DNA from: Branchipolynoe longqiensis
Lineage: Eukaryota; Annelida; Polychaeta; Phyllodocida; Polynoidae
Length of the DNA: 64,000 bases
Direction of reading: 5' to 3'
Assembly: GCA_030323885.1 (NCBI GenBank)
Contig: CM059193.1
Coordinates: 76,205,040 to 76,269,039, forward strand
The first letter of the stretch is position 1, and each line of letters opens with the position of its first letter. The notes beneath the pieces are model-generated. The model worked only from the letters and a program-made list of their open reading frames with translations. It did no database searches and had not been told where the DNA came from. The position numbers were made by a program, and so were the translations under genes. Of the stretch, positions 34,101 to 49,100 are shown in pieces.

Positions 34101-37100
34101 CACCACCACCACCATCATGAGAGCTTACCTGCGACCTGGCTGATCGGAGGCTGGGGTCACTTGATTTTCTCTGATGCCACAGTGTGCGGTTGAAGGAATT
34201 AAACCTTGAAATAAAACGTTTCTCTCTTTGTCTTCTCTTCGCGTTGGGTCCGCTATAGGCCAGGGGGGAACTGGCCATACGTGTACGACAAGGCCTATCA
34301 AACTGGTGCTGCGAGATTGGCTGAACCTATCACAATATAATTTTTTTAATTAAAAAAAATTATTCCTTTTTTATATTTTGTTAAAGGCAGGAAATTAATT
34401 CCATCTGATTGGGCAACTTTAAACTGTATAGTTGGTGCTGTAATGTGTTGACAGGCAAGCTGTGTCTCCAGGATGAGCAGCTGGCTAAGCGGGTGGTGCC
34501 GGCATTGGCCCGGGAACTGGAGGTGGCGACAGACCAAGCCGTGAGGAACAACGTCGTCATCATCCTCTGTGACCTCTGCATCAGGTCAGTGTGAGGCAGT
34601 TATTTCCCGATATGAGATATGGGTGTTGGGGCAGGGAGGACTTTTGGGTTGTCTTCTTGGTCTTTCGACCAGACGGGATGGCCGAATAAGTTGAGTGTCC
34701 GTCTCCCGTTTTGGTACATCGTGGGGTTCGAACCCTGGTCGAGTTAAACCAATGACTTAAAAATTGATACTTGTCGCTTCCTAGCCAGGTGCTCTGCATT
34801 ATTAAGATAGGGCAAGGACTGGTTGGCTTAGTGTCAGGATAATGTGACTGAGTGGGATATCACCAGGCCACCCAGTGGTGTAATGACAACATGTGAACAC
34901 TCCGACGACCAGGATACAAGTGCTTTATTCTTAGCTCTACCAGCCCACATGTCCCCCTTCCCACGCACGGGCTCCCTACCCTCACGGCTAGCCCTGCCGC
35001 ACACGTGACATCTTTTACATATATCACAAGTGGGGCAGCACTATAAAGCTGCCATGAGTGTGTCATACTGTCACAAGTCAGTACCCGTCCTGATATGACC
35101 TTAGATGTTGCCTGGAGGTCCAACAACAACTACTGAAGTTTGTGTCTTTCTTTGTTTCCACGGTTCGAATATAGAGAATCAACCTCATCACAATGGGGAC
35201 CTTTCAGTTTGCATAACTCTCTCGTCAGATGGCGCACCATGCCAGTCTCTGTAATGCTTTGGTTGGATAGAACCAGTTCTTTCTACTATCAAGTGTGTGT
35301 AAATAAGAGGGGGTTGAAGGGGTGTAGGTGTGAATGGTGGGGGTGTAGGGGTGTGGTGAGGATTTTGGTGTGTGTGATGGGGGTAGGGTGATTTAGGGGT
35401 GTGTGGTGGGGGGTGTAGGGGCGAGTGGGTATGGTGTGGTGGGTGTGGTTGTAGTGTAGGTGTATGCGGTGGGGGCGTACGTTTGTGTGGCGGGTGTGTT
35501 ATGGGGGTGTATGGGGATTTAGGGGTGTGTGGTGGGGGTGAGTGGGTGGGGTGGGGGCTTAGGGATGTGGTGTGGGTGTAGGGATGTACTGCGGGTGTAG
35601 GGGTGTGTGGTGGGGGTTGACTGGGTGTGGTGGGGGTGTAGGTGATTTGTGGTGGAGGAGGAGGGGTGTCTTGCAGAGCGACACCTCACAATCTGTAGCA
35701 TCCCTAAACCCCCACCACATATCTACACCCCCACCACAGCCCTAAACTCCCACGACACACACCTATGCCCCCTACACCCCATGACACACCTATACCCCCA
35801 GTACCCCTTACACCCCCACCACACACCTACACCGCCACCACACACCACCACACACACAGCTACACCCTCACCACACACACCTATACCCCCACCCAACACA
35901 CACCTACACCCCCACCCAACACACACCACCACCCCCACCACACACCTACACCACCAACACACACACACACACACACTTACACCCTTCTATCCAACCATGA
36001 TGGCCAACTTGGACCGGGAACGGGTGCTGCCACCAAGTGTATAGCGAGAGAAATGGCTCGTCAAAGGTCCCCATTGCATATACTGTATATACAGTGTGCG
36101 AAAAGTTTTAGTTGTTTAGAATTGCTTTGTCATTTTGTGCATTTGCTCTCCAGGTACACATCGCTGGTGGACCGTTACATTGGTAACATCTCTGCCTGCC
36201 TGAGAGACAACTCACCCATAATACGCAAGCAGACGCTCACCCTCATCACACACCTACTGCAGGTGAGCACGGAAATGTAGCCGGTTGCAACTTTCACACT
36301 TGCTAAATAACCAGGTCCGTACAGGCCTGGAACGTCTTGAAAAGTCTTGTAACTTCATTTACCCCATTTCAAGAATGTGAAAAGCCTTGAATTTAACCTA
36401 TTTTGGGTAATTAGTCTTGAAAAGCCTTGAATCCCATTAAACTGTCCCCACTGATCTAAATTGGTCTGAATTTGCCATTCGCCATTGTTTTTTTCCCCAG
36501 AAATCCAAATGAAACTAGTCTTGAATTCCTATCAAAAACAGCATTGAAAAGCCTTGAAATTGCCTTGAATTCCATATCTTCATATGTGTACAGACTGTGA
36601 AATAATGGGATCTCATCAGTACATGGGTAGTGAGATTGTAGTGGTGTCAATATAGCTGCTCCCTGAGACCTACCTATTCCCAGCGAACCCTTCACATTTG
36701 ATTAAAATATCGGGGTAACTACTCGAAGGCTTTCGAGTAGAGTGCCATGTAAATAGCAGGTTTATAAATTGTATGTTGAACTGTACGGGATGACAGTAGA
36801 GCACCCACCTTCCATGCGGGAGGTCGTGGGATTAAACTAATTCCTGGTCACATTACAGTGATGAATATTTCCTAAAATAGGAACAAATTTGGCAAAGGCT
36901 ATTCATGGAATCACTATTATATAACTTTGATATCACTTGTCCTGTGGCCATATGTATATGCATGTCAAATGCTTACAGGGAGCGGGACGTAGCTCAGGTG
37001 GTAGCATGTCCACCTGTGAAGGTGTCGGTCATCCTATCGATTCTGCTCAGTGGACCCATTTGCAGTTTGGGCAATTTTCCGTTCCAACCAGTGGTCCACA

Positions 37101-40100
37101 ACTGGTTCATCAAAGGCTGTGGTATGTGCTGTCCTGTCTGGGAAAGTGCATATAAAAGACCCCTTACTGTTTATCGGAAAGAGTAGCCTATGTGGCGGCA
37201 GTGGGTTTCCTCCAAAGAAATGTCAGAATGACCATGTGATTGAACGTCAATGTGCTCTAGAGGCGTCGTTAAATATAACAAACTTTCCTTTGTGAAATGC
37301 TTACATATATGTATACGTACAGGGACATCTCTGATTCTAGGTAAAGATTTCAATTTCCGATTTGTTGTAACAATGTTTTTTTGCATAGGTATGAACCATA
37401 ATTTAATGTAACATTATTCGCTGGGATGGAAGATCACCCCTTAGGGAAGGCATGCCGTTAAGTTAGTTATCTTACTACATGTTTGGGGTTAAATAAAACT
37501 CAACTCAACTGAAATCAACCCAGAGAATCATAAAATAGAATAATTCATTTGGAAACATTAGCATATAGCTTTAGTCAAAACAATAAACTCCTAACAAATC
37601 CACAAAGGGCTATTAGAGCAAATAATGCGCCACTACTAAAGCAGACCAGAAGCCAAATAAAAGCTCATGAGAGAAGCACGCTGGAAATGGCTGCCAAGGT
37701 GTGGAATGCCCAAACGCTAAAGGAATGACAAATTCCTGACCTAAAAACTTAGAAAAAATATCTGTGCAAAATAAGGCTAGGAAACCCCCCCACTAAGCTG
37801 CACTGCAAATGGGCATGTGATATGTCACGGCCCACCAGCGGGACGCCCAATGGAAGGTAACCATGCCAAAAGTAGCCAGATAACACACCACACAGCTATG
37901 TACAAGCCTATGATATGTAAATAGGAGTAGGCTAGTCTAGTAATAAGAGTAGAAAAAATAAATACATATATGCCAAGAAAATCAAAAAAAACTAACATAG
38001 GCTACTAACCATACCAACCAACTATCTATCTGCTACTGAAATGCAGGCAATCAAATACCTTATCAGCAGCTACTGTGTGGTAAGATAACACCAACACTAC
38101 AACTGGCCAGCATTGAAAACAAGCCTGGGTACCCAGGCTTATATACTATGGACAGTATAAATACAGCCTCAATATAAAAAAAAAATTTAAAAAAAAAAAA
38201 ATTGATACTTGTTGCAAGGACAGGTTGGCACAGTGGCTAATGTGACTGAGTGGGATATCGGTACATGGTGCCAGTGGCATGGTACCCCAGTGAGGGTAGC
38301 ACTATGATATCACCATGAGAGCACTTTGTCACAAGTCCATAACCATCCTGGTATGACCTCCTTCTTTTTTTCCTTTCTGTAAATATTTTATTCATCTGAA
38401 TACATATTTTGTCAGTGACGAGGCACTGGTCTTCCAGCTGTTGAAGCGATCACATTTGGTTCGTACATGGTTATGGGGAAGTGAAATATGCTGTGCTGCA
38501 TTGTGTGCAGCACAACCCATTCTGAGATTAAAAGTGGGAGAGCAGCCTATGCTGTATATTGCACAGCATAAGTATTCAACATAGTGCAAGGTGTTGCTGG
38601 TGCGTGAAATCCCAATAAACCAAGACTATTTATTATTGCTTTATATGTGAATTTCAGGAGGATTACTTGAAGTGGAAAGGGTCGCTGTTCTTCCGTTTCA
38701 TTATGACGCTCGTCGATGATTACAAGGAGATCAGGGAATTTTGTAAGTTAGTCTGTATATGGGTCCTCTGAAACTGGGGACCAGACGGGATGGCCGAATG
38801 AGTTAGAGCGCCCGTCTCCCGTGCTGGTAGATCCCGGGGTCGTGGGTTCGAACCATGGTCGAGTCAAACCAATGACTTAAAAATTTATACTTGTCGCTTC
38901 CTAGCCTGGCGCTCGGCATTATTAGGATAGGACAAGGACTTAGTAGCTCAGTGTCAGGATAATGTGACTGAGTGGGATATCGGGTCATCGTGCTGGCGGC
39001 CTGGTTTCCCAGTGGGACAGCACTATAAAGTCACCATGAGTGCGCACTGTCACAAGTCGGTACCCGTCCTGATATGACCTTAGATGTTGCTAGGCGTAAA
39101 ACAACAAACAAACAAATCTGAAACTGGGCACCACATATTTGATGACCCATGTTACTTTGGACATAATTAATTCTGTCTTTATTTTTAATAGCAAGTCAAA
39201 TAATTATTGTTGTCTCTGTGTATTAAGTATGTTACTGCAGACGTGTGCACCTGATCTCACAGCTTTCAGTATTTTCCGTATTATTGAATTACTTTCAGTA
39301 ACACTTTTACCATCAAGAATGAAAAAGTACATAATATCTCCTAGCAAATTTCCATGCATTCTACAACAAAGACAACACTAACCATTTAAAACGGTTAACT
39401 TTGGAGATATTTGGGGTGGAAACGTGCCAAATTAATTTTGACATGCAGGCCGAATTGCTAAACACCATAAGCTTCAGCAGCGACAGGTTTTTATTGAATT
39501 GGTGTAGAAGGAATACTAGATACTTTGATACCGATGATTCCTTAACGAAACAAACAAATCTGTATTTCCGTACTCAGTGTTTGATTCCATAACAAATACG
39601 GGAGAATACAGAGGGTGGACAGGTCTGCTCAACCTTTATCAAAGTCCCAGGCATTTTGGGGAATTTCATAGCTCTCCTAGTTGGTTCGTTGTTGGAGGTT
39701 TATGTCCTGGCAATTTCCGTAACAACGGCCGAGAAAGCGTATTTCCGTATTTACCCTTGCAATCCGTAACAAATACGGAAAAATACGGAAGGTGCATAGG
39801 TCTGTGTTAGCAATGCTATATGTATTTAATCTATCACACACAATGTATTAAAAGTATGTTCATATCAGGGATGAAAGATCTCTGCGATTTCGCGGATTTC
39901 CGGGATTTTTCCTGTAGCTATAATTGTATACTGATACGTTGTTGCCATCCTGATATGACCTTAGATGGGAGGACGTCAAACTCCAACAACCAACCAATAC
40001 GTTGTTTCATGCTGCAGCACCATCAGCGTATACTAATTTGTGGTGCAAATGCCGCAGCACTAGCAGCGTATACTACTTATGGCTTCAAATGCCGCAGCAG

Positions 40101-43100
40101 GGTCAGCGTATATTACTAATACGTGCTTCAAACGGTGCAGCACTAGCACCGTATACTATTAATACATGCTTCAAATGCCGCAGCACTATCAGCGTATACC
40201 AATATGTATGAAACCCGACTTCCGGGAATTTTCAGGGATTCCCTGACAATGCTAAGCCTATGTGAGAATATCAGCATTTCCGCTTTTTTTCCCAGAGACC
40301 ACTTTCATCCCTGTCATATGATTTTGTGAAAATGTGAAAATTTGGCTCCTTGCCAGAGAGGTTCATGCAGACTACTACACTCAATTGTAAACCTTTGAAT
40401 TTTAAGTCTTTGAAATAGGCTATGTCCATAAGTCGTTTAATGCTTACAATTACATACCAACAATACAGACAGTGTACTTAGATATACATACACCCTGCAA
40501 TTCGGTAGCCATCCTAATATGATCCATCTCCCTTGGTGGTAGATCGTGGGGTAGTGGGTTCGAACCCTGGTCGAGTCAAACCAATGACTTAAAAATTGAT
40601 ACTTGTTGCTTCCTAGCCTGGCGCTCGGCATTATTAGGATAGGGCAAGGACTGGTTGGCTCAGTGTCAGGATAATGTAACTGAGTGGGATATCAGGTCAT
40701 GGTGCTGGCGGCCTGGTCTTCTAGTGGGGCAGCACTATAAAGTTGCCATGAGTGGGCACTATCACTAGTCGGTACCCATCCTGATATGACCTTAGATGTT
40801 GCTTGGACGTAAACAACAACAAACAAACAAACAAAAATCCTAATATGATCTGAGATTTTGCTAGGACATAAAACAACAACAAACAAACATACAATCTATG
40901 TTAATTGCTTTTTTTCAGCCGAGTTCTGCCTCATCCACGTGCTGATGCAGCGTCATCCCACCATGTTCGCAAATCACTTCATCGAGTGCATCTTCCACTT
41001 CAACCTGTATGAGGGTCACCACGGTAGCCACCGACTTTGTATTATTTTCTAATAAAAGTCACACCCCTGTAACAGGGTTCTTGTGGATCCTTAAAAAGTA
41101 TTAAATTGATTAATCAATTTTCAAGGCCTTAGAAAGTCTTATATATGGTAACTTTTCTGTGAAAGTTCTTAAAAAGTTTTTAAATTGGATTTAGCCACTA
41201 TAATATTTTTTCAAGATGTTTTACCAACTCTCAAAATCTTAAATAGGCATGCATAAATGTCTTGTAATCAGCATTAATTAGATGCTGGTTTAAACACTGC
41301 CAGATGTATGTGGCTTCTTACCTATACATTTTCAAATAAAAGATTGATTGTGCAAGCCTGTAGCAGACCCGTTATATCACAGACTAAACTGGCCTCACTC
41401 CTTTCTGTTAATGTTTCATTAAATATGTATTTTACATTTGCTGCGAAATTAGGTCTTACATTCTATGAAGATTGGTATTAAAAAGGTCTTAAATGTGATT
41501 GGCAAGGTCTATTTAATTACCTGTTTTTAAAAGTAATTTGGTCAGCATGTAGGTATGTAGCAGATTTAATGATGAGTGTAATTTATATCAAGTTTATGTG
41601 TAGCTTTTCCTATGTTTTTAAATATAGTATTTAAAGAAAATGCACGTGGGTGGGTGGGAACAATTTAGAGATTGCTGACAACTTGGTGGGTGGTATTAAC
41701 CCTGACTTTTGGTGAGTTGTGTTAACCCACTGTAATAGACGATTTCTACCACTAACCCGCCCTCTGACGTCATTGAAAGAACTAATACGGGTAGCATCTC
41801 ACTGTGCAGACACTGGGGCGGTGATATCTGTTGTGTATTCAGCAATGACAGCGTGACCAGACGGGATGGCCGAATGAGTTGCGCATCCGTCTCCTGTTTT
41901 GGGAGATCGCGGGATCTGAACCCATGGGTTTGTAGGTTCGAACCCTGGTCGAGTCAAACCAATGACTTTAAAATTTATACTTGTCGCTTCCTAGCCAGGC
42001 GCTTGGCATTATTAGGAAAGGGCAAGGACTGGTTGGCTCAGTGTCAGGATAATGTGACTGTGATAATGTGACTGTGGCGGCCTTGTCTCCCAGTGGGGCA
42101 GCACTATAAAGTCGCCATGAGTGCGCACTGTCACAAGTCGGTACCCGTCCTGATATGACTAGATGTTGCTAGGATATAAAACAACAGACAAACAAAAACA
42201 ATGACAGCGAATGAGCACCACGTGATTATTCAACAAGGTCGGGGAGTGGGGTGTGATATCTGTCCTGTATTCAGCAACGACAGCGAATGAGCACCACCTG
42301 ATCATTCAACAAGGCATCAAATACTCTCCCTCATTTCCAGTGAGACCTCGCTTCATCTCGCCCCAATAAACCTTTTCCATGGAGCATGCACTGCAAACTT
42401 ATATACAGTGGTAGAACTACATTAACCAGCTGCACACGTGAAACCTGCTGACTGGCCTATATGGATAGTTTGTAGTGTCGTAAAAGTATGGACATTTTTC
42501 AGCATTAAAACGAACTAACGGATAACCTGACTTTATTTCAGCATTTAACAAGTTCTCACAAACCGACGTAGAGAAGGAGAAGTTTTCAATGAAAGGCAAA
42601 GCCAATGCAACGTAAGTCTAGTGTTTAATTTTACATTTTATCGAATGAATTTCTGCTGTTCAACTAAAAAAAAAAAAAAACTTTTTTATTTCATTTTTCT
42701 AGCTCACTTATCTCAGAAAGAATTATGGTGGAAACGCTCGCAAGATTGGTAATAAAGACAAATTTTCAAATCACCGTGGCGAGTAATCTTCTAAATAAAG
42801 AAGTTGCATTAAAATAGTGACATAATTTAATTTCCGGCAATTTTCTACAATTTTAGAGGGTCCGTATGGGGTCTGAAAAATCTTGAATTACATTAAACTG
42901 TCCCCGCTGATCTAAATTAGTCCGAAGTCGCCATTTGCCATTGTTGTTTGTTCCTTAAATCCAAATGAAAATAGTCTTGAATTCCTATCAAAAACAGCCT
43001 TGAAAAGCCTTGAAATAGCCTTGAATTCCATATCTGGCGTGTTCTAAAAAGAAAGTAAACGTTGTTTGCAGGAAGAGGCAAAACATTTACCGGTTTTTGC

Positions 43101-46100
43101 TGGAGCATTTAACGGACGAGCAGCGCTTCTCCCTCACAGCGAAGTTAGCACACGAGGTTGGTGACTAGCATGCATGAATGTGTCTGTCACTGTCCCCTCC
43201 TGGTACCTTCCTGGTCCCCCCCCCCCCCCCCCCATGTCCCCTCCATAGTTCCCTGACTGGTTCCTCCATGGCTCCCCCCTCCATTCACCATTGTTGTTTT
43301 CCCCTGAAATCCAAATGAAAATAGTCTTGAATTCCTATCAAAAATAGCCTTGAAATAGCCTTGAATTCCTATCAAAAATAGCCTTGAAATAGCCTTGAAT
43401 TCCATATCTCCACATGTGTAGGGAAAGCGTTGAAGTATAACACTCTACTAATAATACCAACGAGGCTAAATTTGGAATCATTTGAAAGAGAAATCAGTTT
43501 TCTTTCATCTCAAATCAACTTGATTTTCAACGCTTTCCGTAACCATGTCAGTGTTGTCTGAGCACCATCTGCTTCCTGCAGGTGCTGGGCGCGGTGGTGG
43601 ATGACGCAATGCCCATTAACAGTGAGTCGGCGCCGGTCATCCAGGACACACTCTTCATACTCAGCAGCAAGGTAACCAGCGGCACCCAGACACCGCTTAC
43701 TTTTTGCAGGGATGAAAGATCTCCGCTATTTTTTTTTTATTGTAGCAATTCCACCACTAACTTTTCTTTTATACGTGTGAAAAAAATGCTTAGTTCCCTT
43801 TTTCTTTTAATTTTTCTTTGTTGGCATTTCCACCGATAACTTTTATATATCTTTTTTACATGAAAAAAAAAAGTACCCCCCCCCCCCCTTTAAAAAAAAA
43901 ATATTGCTTTTCTTTCACATCCCTGCATGGTGCGCTTGTCTTTGGTGTTGCCAGGAAATAAAGTTGGCGGTGCTCCGCAACCCGTTAGTCGATGAGGAGG
44001 CAGTGGAGATGGCAGACATGGCGGCTGTGGTGATGAACGTGGCCAAGAAGACGCTCATCACTCAAGTCATGAAGAAAAACGTCATTGAGAACATCGTGCC
44101 CACTGTCATAGGCCTCAAGCACAAGGTGCGCATATGTCCTTACAGAATTTTTTTTGGTTATTTCAAGTCGCCTAATCCAAAGAAGGCAGCCAATTTTTTA
44201 ACGGAGTGACTATTGTTATGGTACTGTGTCCTTAGCGCGATTCTAGTCACAGTATCGTGACAAGAGTAGATTATTCTGCAATCATGGTTCGGTTCAGAGC
44301 TAGGGTTAGGGTTAGATATTTTGGGTAGGCATTGACTGTAGACCCGGATCTAAAAGAATGGTAGTCTCACTAGACTGCCAATCTATATCAATGGTACCAT
44401 GACGCTAGACTGTTGTACTGTTATCACGGTACCCTGGTTTTAGAATATCCTTCAGTTGCCACGGTACCGTGACAATAGAAGCGTCCATTTTTTAAACCCA
44501 AAACACTTGCCCTGATTTTGCACTATTTATCAAACTTAGATACTGGCTCTCTCATTAACCTTTTATGGTCGGAAGCGGCCAAATGCACCTGCAAGTTACA
44601 CATGTTTATAGGTCGGGAGCGCCTGAATACGCCTGCCATATCTGTCATCATATCTCACTTCTAATAATACCAACGAGGCTAAATTTGGTATCATTTGAAA
44701 GAGGAAAAACGTTATCCATGATAGAGCAGCAAACACATGGAATAGGCTTCCACCAAAATTGTCAAAGCTCCATCACTAAATGCATTGAAATTTTTTTTTT
44801 GATAAATCTTGGACTCAGTATCGGTATATTCAGTCCTCGCCTTATAACAGGTTATATATAGACAAGCCAAATCAATCAGTTTTCTTTCATTTCAAATCAA
44901 CTTGATTTTCAACGGTTTTTGAGATGTATCAATTTAATTGTATTAACCTCACATTTTCACAGTTTTCAACAATTTAGTCAGGACTCCAGGGATTTAACAA
45001 TTGAAATCTCTTTAGGGCTGAAAGGGTTAAACATTTATTGCTGCATAGAAGGGAATAATAAGTCAATTCAATAGAACATACCATATATTACACATGTCAC
45101 CGGTGCAGCCTATGATGTCCAGCATTTCGATCTGCATGTTAAAATGGTTTCACTCCATAGATAACCCGCATATAAAAGACCCCTTGCTGCTTATTGGAAA
45201 GAGTAACCTATGTGGCAGCAGCAGGTTTCCTCAATAGAAATATGTCAGAATGACCATATGCTTGATGTCCAATAGCCGATGATATGAAAATCAATGTGCT
45301 CTAGAGGCGTCTTTAAATAGAACAAACTTTGCATAGATACCCCTTTAAAATATACATTATTTCAAGCTAAGGTAAAATATATCATAATTCACCAACGAGA
45401 CACCAAGACAACACGGTTATATATAATATTTGGACAGATTTAATAATTCAATCTGCTCAAGTTACATTCAAGGAACACATCTCGGATATATATCGGTGGC
45501 GCGTGGCCAGATCAGTTGTACAATCGGGCTCAGGAAGAGTGAGCTGCACCTCGTACGTGGTCATTCGTGTAGGACAATGCTTAGCGGCGACAGTGGCCTC
45601 TCGAGTAATATGGTTAAGGTCAGTAACGTCAGAGTTCGATAATGATAGCTGAAAGAAACATGTTAAACACGGTAGTTTTACCGACACTTGTACTAGCACT
45701 CCCGACAGCGCTCAAACCAATAAAATTCCGAGCGCTGCGGGAGCTGCTGAGACATGGAATACCTTGAGATAGGAGTGCACAGCCGAGCTCCGCCACGTCC
45801 CCGCCAGCATTATCTGGTCCAGAGTCAGACCAGCACCCTGACACGCCTGAGCCGCCCCGCGCCTAAGCCCATGGAGCGTAAACCCCCTATCAACCCCGAA
45901 GGCTGTATATGAGGCTACTCTGAGGGCTCGGGTGAGAGTCGATAGAGTGAGCGGACAACCCGAGGGCAAGAGGAACGCTGGATAGGCGGGCGTCGGGGTT
46001 ACCACTGAGATGTAGTTGGCCCAAGCAGTGACCGGGCAGCAGAGGGAACCCGGCAGGGCTGGCAGGCGGAAGACCACCGGAGGTTCAGAAGAGGATCTTG

Positions 46101-49100
46101 TCTTTGATGACTTGAGAGTAACCGAAAGCAAACCCCTAGCGAGGCGTATATCGTCACCTCTGAGGACGTGACGGAAACTGCTTGCTCCCGAGGAGAGCGG
46201 TGCGAGGTTTGATTGTCGAATCAGTGTGTAGTACCCGATAAGTAAGGCAGCAATAATTACATGTGGCCTGGGGGACATATTCGAAAGGGCTGCGATAATG
46301 GCCTTAAACTCATCGGGGGACACTGGTGTCCCTCTGTTCACCACATGCTTGGATACATTGAATATGCCGCGTTTGAACGTATTAAGTTCCGGCGCCTCGA
46401 AGGCGGAGGCGTCACCTTGGGTACCTATCACCCATACCTTGACTGAGCTGAAATAGTTACGGACCGCACCTGGGGATTTAAGGCGGTCTGTCAAGAGAAG
46501 CAGGAAGGAGAGAAGGTCATATACTGAAGGGGAGCTCGGGATGATCTTATACTTGTTGCAGAAATCTATGTAAATCCTGACATGCGCAGCTTTATTCTGC
46601 CATGTTTGTGGTGCGAGGGCGCAGGAGTAGACATTGAGCAGCCGGTTGTGGTGGCTCAATGTGTATCCTGGAAGATAGAGGCAAAAGAATTACTATCTTC
46701 CAGCGACAAGAGGTTAGATGGTACATGTTAAAAGATCAAGCGAGATATGCACAGGTACTTCGATGAGATTACGGTCTGCACAGATTTTTTGCGCTTTGGT
46801 GAAAGCTAGCTTCGAATGCGGGGCTCTACTCAAGGTGTCTGCCAATATCAATTGATTGCCTGGCTTATGAAGTACTTCAATATCAAAATTTTTATGCGCG
46901 GCAATCAGCCATAGCTGCCTCGCACAGGCACACAGTATTTTTTCCTTACCTTTCCCTGACTCTAAGACTTGTTGTGAGGAAAGGCTGTCTGTGTTCACCT
47001 TAATCAAGTAATCATGTGGTTCTTGTGGCATCAAGAAAGAGACAGCGTGGACTAATTTGAGGGCTTCTAACTGGGTTATGGCTAGAGATTCTTGCAATAG
47101 CTCGTTATCATAGGGTGACTTATAGAACGCTAACTTTGAGAAGGCTCCTCCCGCCTTCAAGGTGGAGTCACATTCTATAACCCACTCAGTTCGGGGGGCC
47201 TGTGGAATTAATTGCTTACCGTTATAGGCGCTGGCAAACCGTTGGAACCACTCGAGATCTCTCAGTAGATCCTTATCGAATACGTATTGACCTGTGTACG
47301 GGGCTTTCCTTAATGCTTCTAACACCCTATTAGAGAACCTCACTGCTGGTTTAATACACTTTGAAAGGTGTTGAAGCTTCCCCGCTAAACTCTGTAACTG
47401 CTTCCTAGAACACGTCGATTTATTTTCCCAGAGGCGACACTCATCTAACACATCTTGCAATTTTTCTTGTGGAAGGGTAACTGTCATATTCACCGAGTCT
47501 ATTAGAAACCCCAACCATATGATGGAGGTAGAAGAGGGGGTACACTTTTCTACTGCTAGGTTACGGCCAAGCTGAGCAGTTAAATCTATAAACTCAGCGT
47601 AGGCTACGCACGCTTCCTGTTTCGTTCCTACAATACCAATAAAATCATCTAAATAGCATAATGAAAATATATTCTGATTACGTAGAAGCCATACAACAGC
47701 TCTGGTGGTTCTCGCACAGGCTAACGCAGATGTTCTACAGCCAAAGGGAGGCGCCAGATCTAGATACATCTGGCCATTAATCGAGATACCTAATAGCGGG
47801 AGAGAGAGCGGGCAAACTCTCAACTGCCTATACGCTCGTGCTAAGTCCCCACCCCACATCCACGCACCTCTGCCTAAACTTGTTAATCTATCCGTGAGTG
47901 TTGACACTGACGGTAATGAAAAATTAAAGGGCTTACCCAGGTAATAACCTTTGACTATGCCAGAATTGACACTTCTTCCTTTCGGAAAACTTAGATCGAT
48001 AATTATTCGTTTTGTATGGAATTCTTTTTCGGTCTTGTCATCATCATCGGGCTTATCTGACACCATGGTTGAAATGGAAGAGCCTGGAATGGGCCTAATA
48101 GAGCACCCATCGACAATTCTTTATCTACAAATCTCGAAATGTGCTCAATGTCTTCAGGAGAGGAGTGATTTTTATACGTGGGGCAAGGTATCGACGACGA
48201 CGAGTAATCAATAGGCCAGCCAAATTCTAGGTGGTCTACTAGTAATATATCTGGATAGTTAAGGAGGACGGCTCGCCATTTTGGAATGTTAAGACCGGAA
48301 GGCACTGGGATTCTTGCTCCAAGGAAGTTAGGCAGACCACTGGATCGAATCTCGTTATAACTGTCTTTATAGCTAGAGCTAAGATTAACCCACGACAAAT
48401 CACGGGTATGTGGCCAGAAGTTAAGTAGTGTCTCTCTAAACTCAATTGGGGATGGAGGGGGGACGAACGTAGTGCGCTGACTTGATGGTAACGCTGCTAA
48501 TACTACTTCAATCGGAGCGTCAAACCAGTCAGTTGGCATTGGTGGGAAAGAAACATCAGTTTTCAACATTATCGAATCATGTACAGTAAGTTCAATTGTT
48601 GAGGTCATAGCGTCAGGCTCGTTATTATGCTCCACTTTCCCAGACTCACTAATCACCTGGAGATTAGGCTTTACAGATTGCAACTCCGCCGATGTCGGCG
48701 CCAGACGCTTATCGGTTATTTGAGGTTCATAGAGATTAGCACTCTGCGGTTGCTTAGTTACTGGTGATAAGCGGGCCGAGGAAGGCAAAATCGGGGACAT
48801 GGTATCACGTACTAAATCACTAGCCTTATTCTGTGTTACATTAGAGATAATAACAATCGGTTCATTTGAGTGAATAATAGCATTGCTATAACTTACAGTT
48901 GTACCGGCTGCCTCTGCAGCCTTTTTGTCAAGGAATTTCCGTTTTTTCATACAGTCCTGCTCCCTATGCTGCAGCACCCGTTTAAACTTGTAGGCGCACC
49001 ATGCGCAGATATGAGGGGCGCGATCAGGATGAGTACCATGCAACAAATTAAACCCACATTCCTTGCCCCAGTTCCAATTGTAGCACGGTTTGCCATCAGA

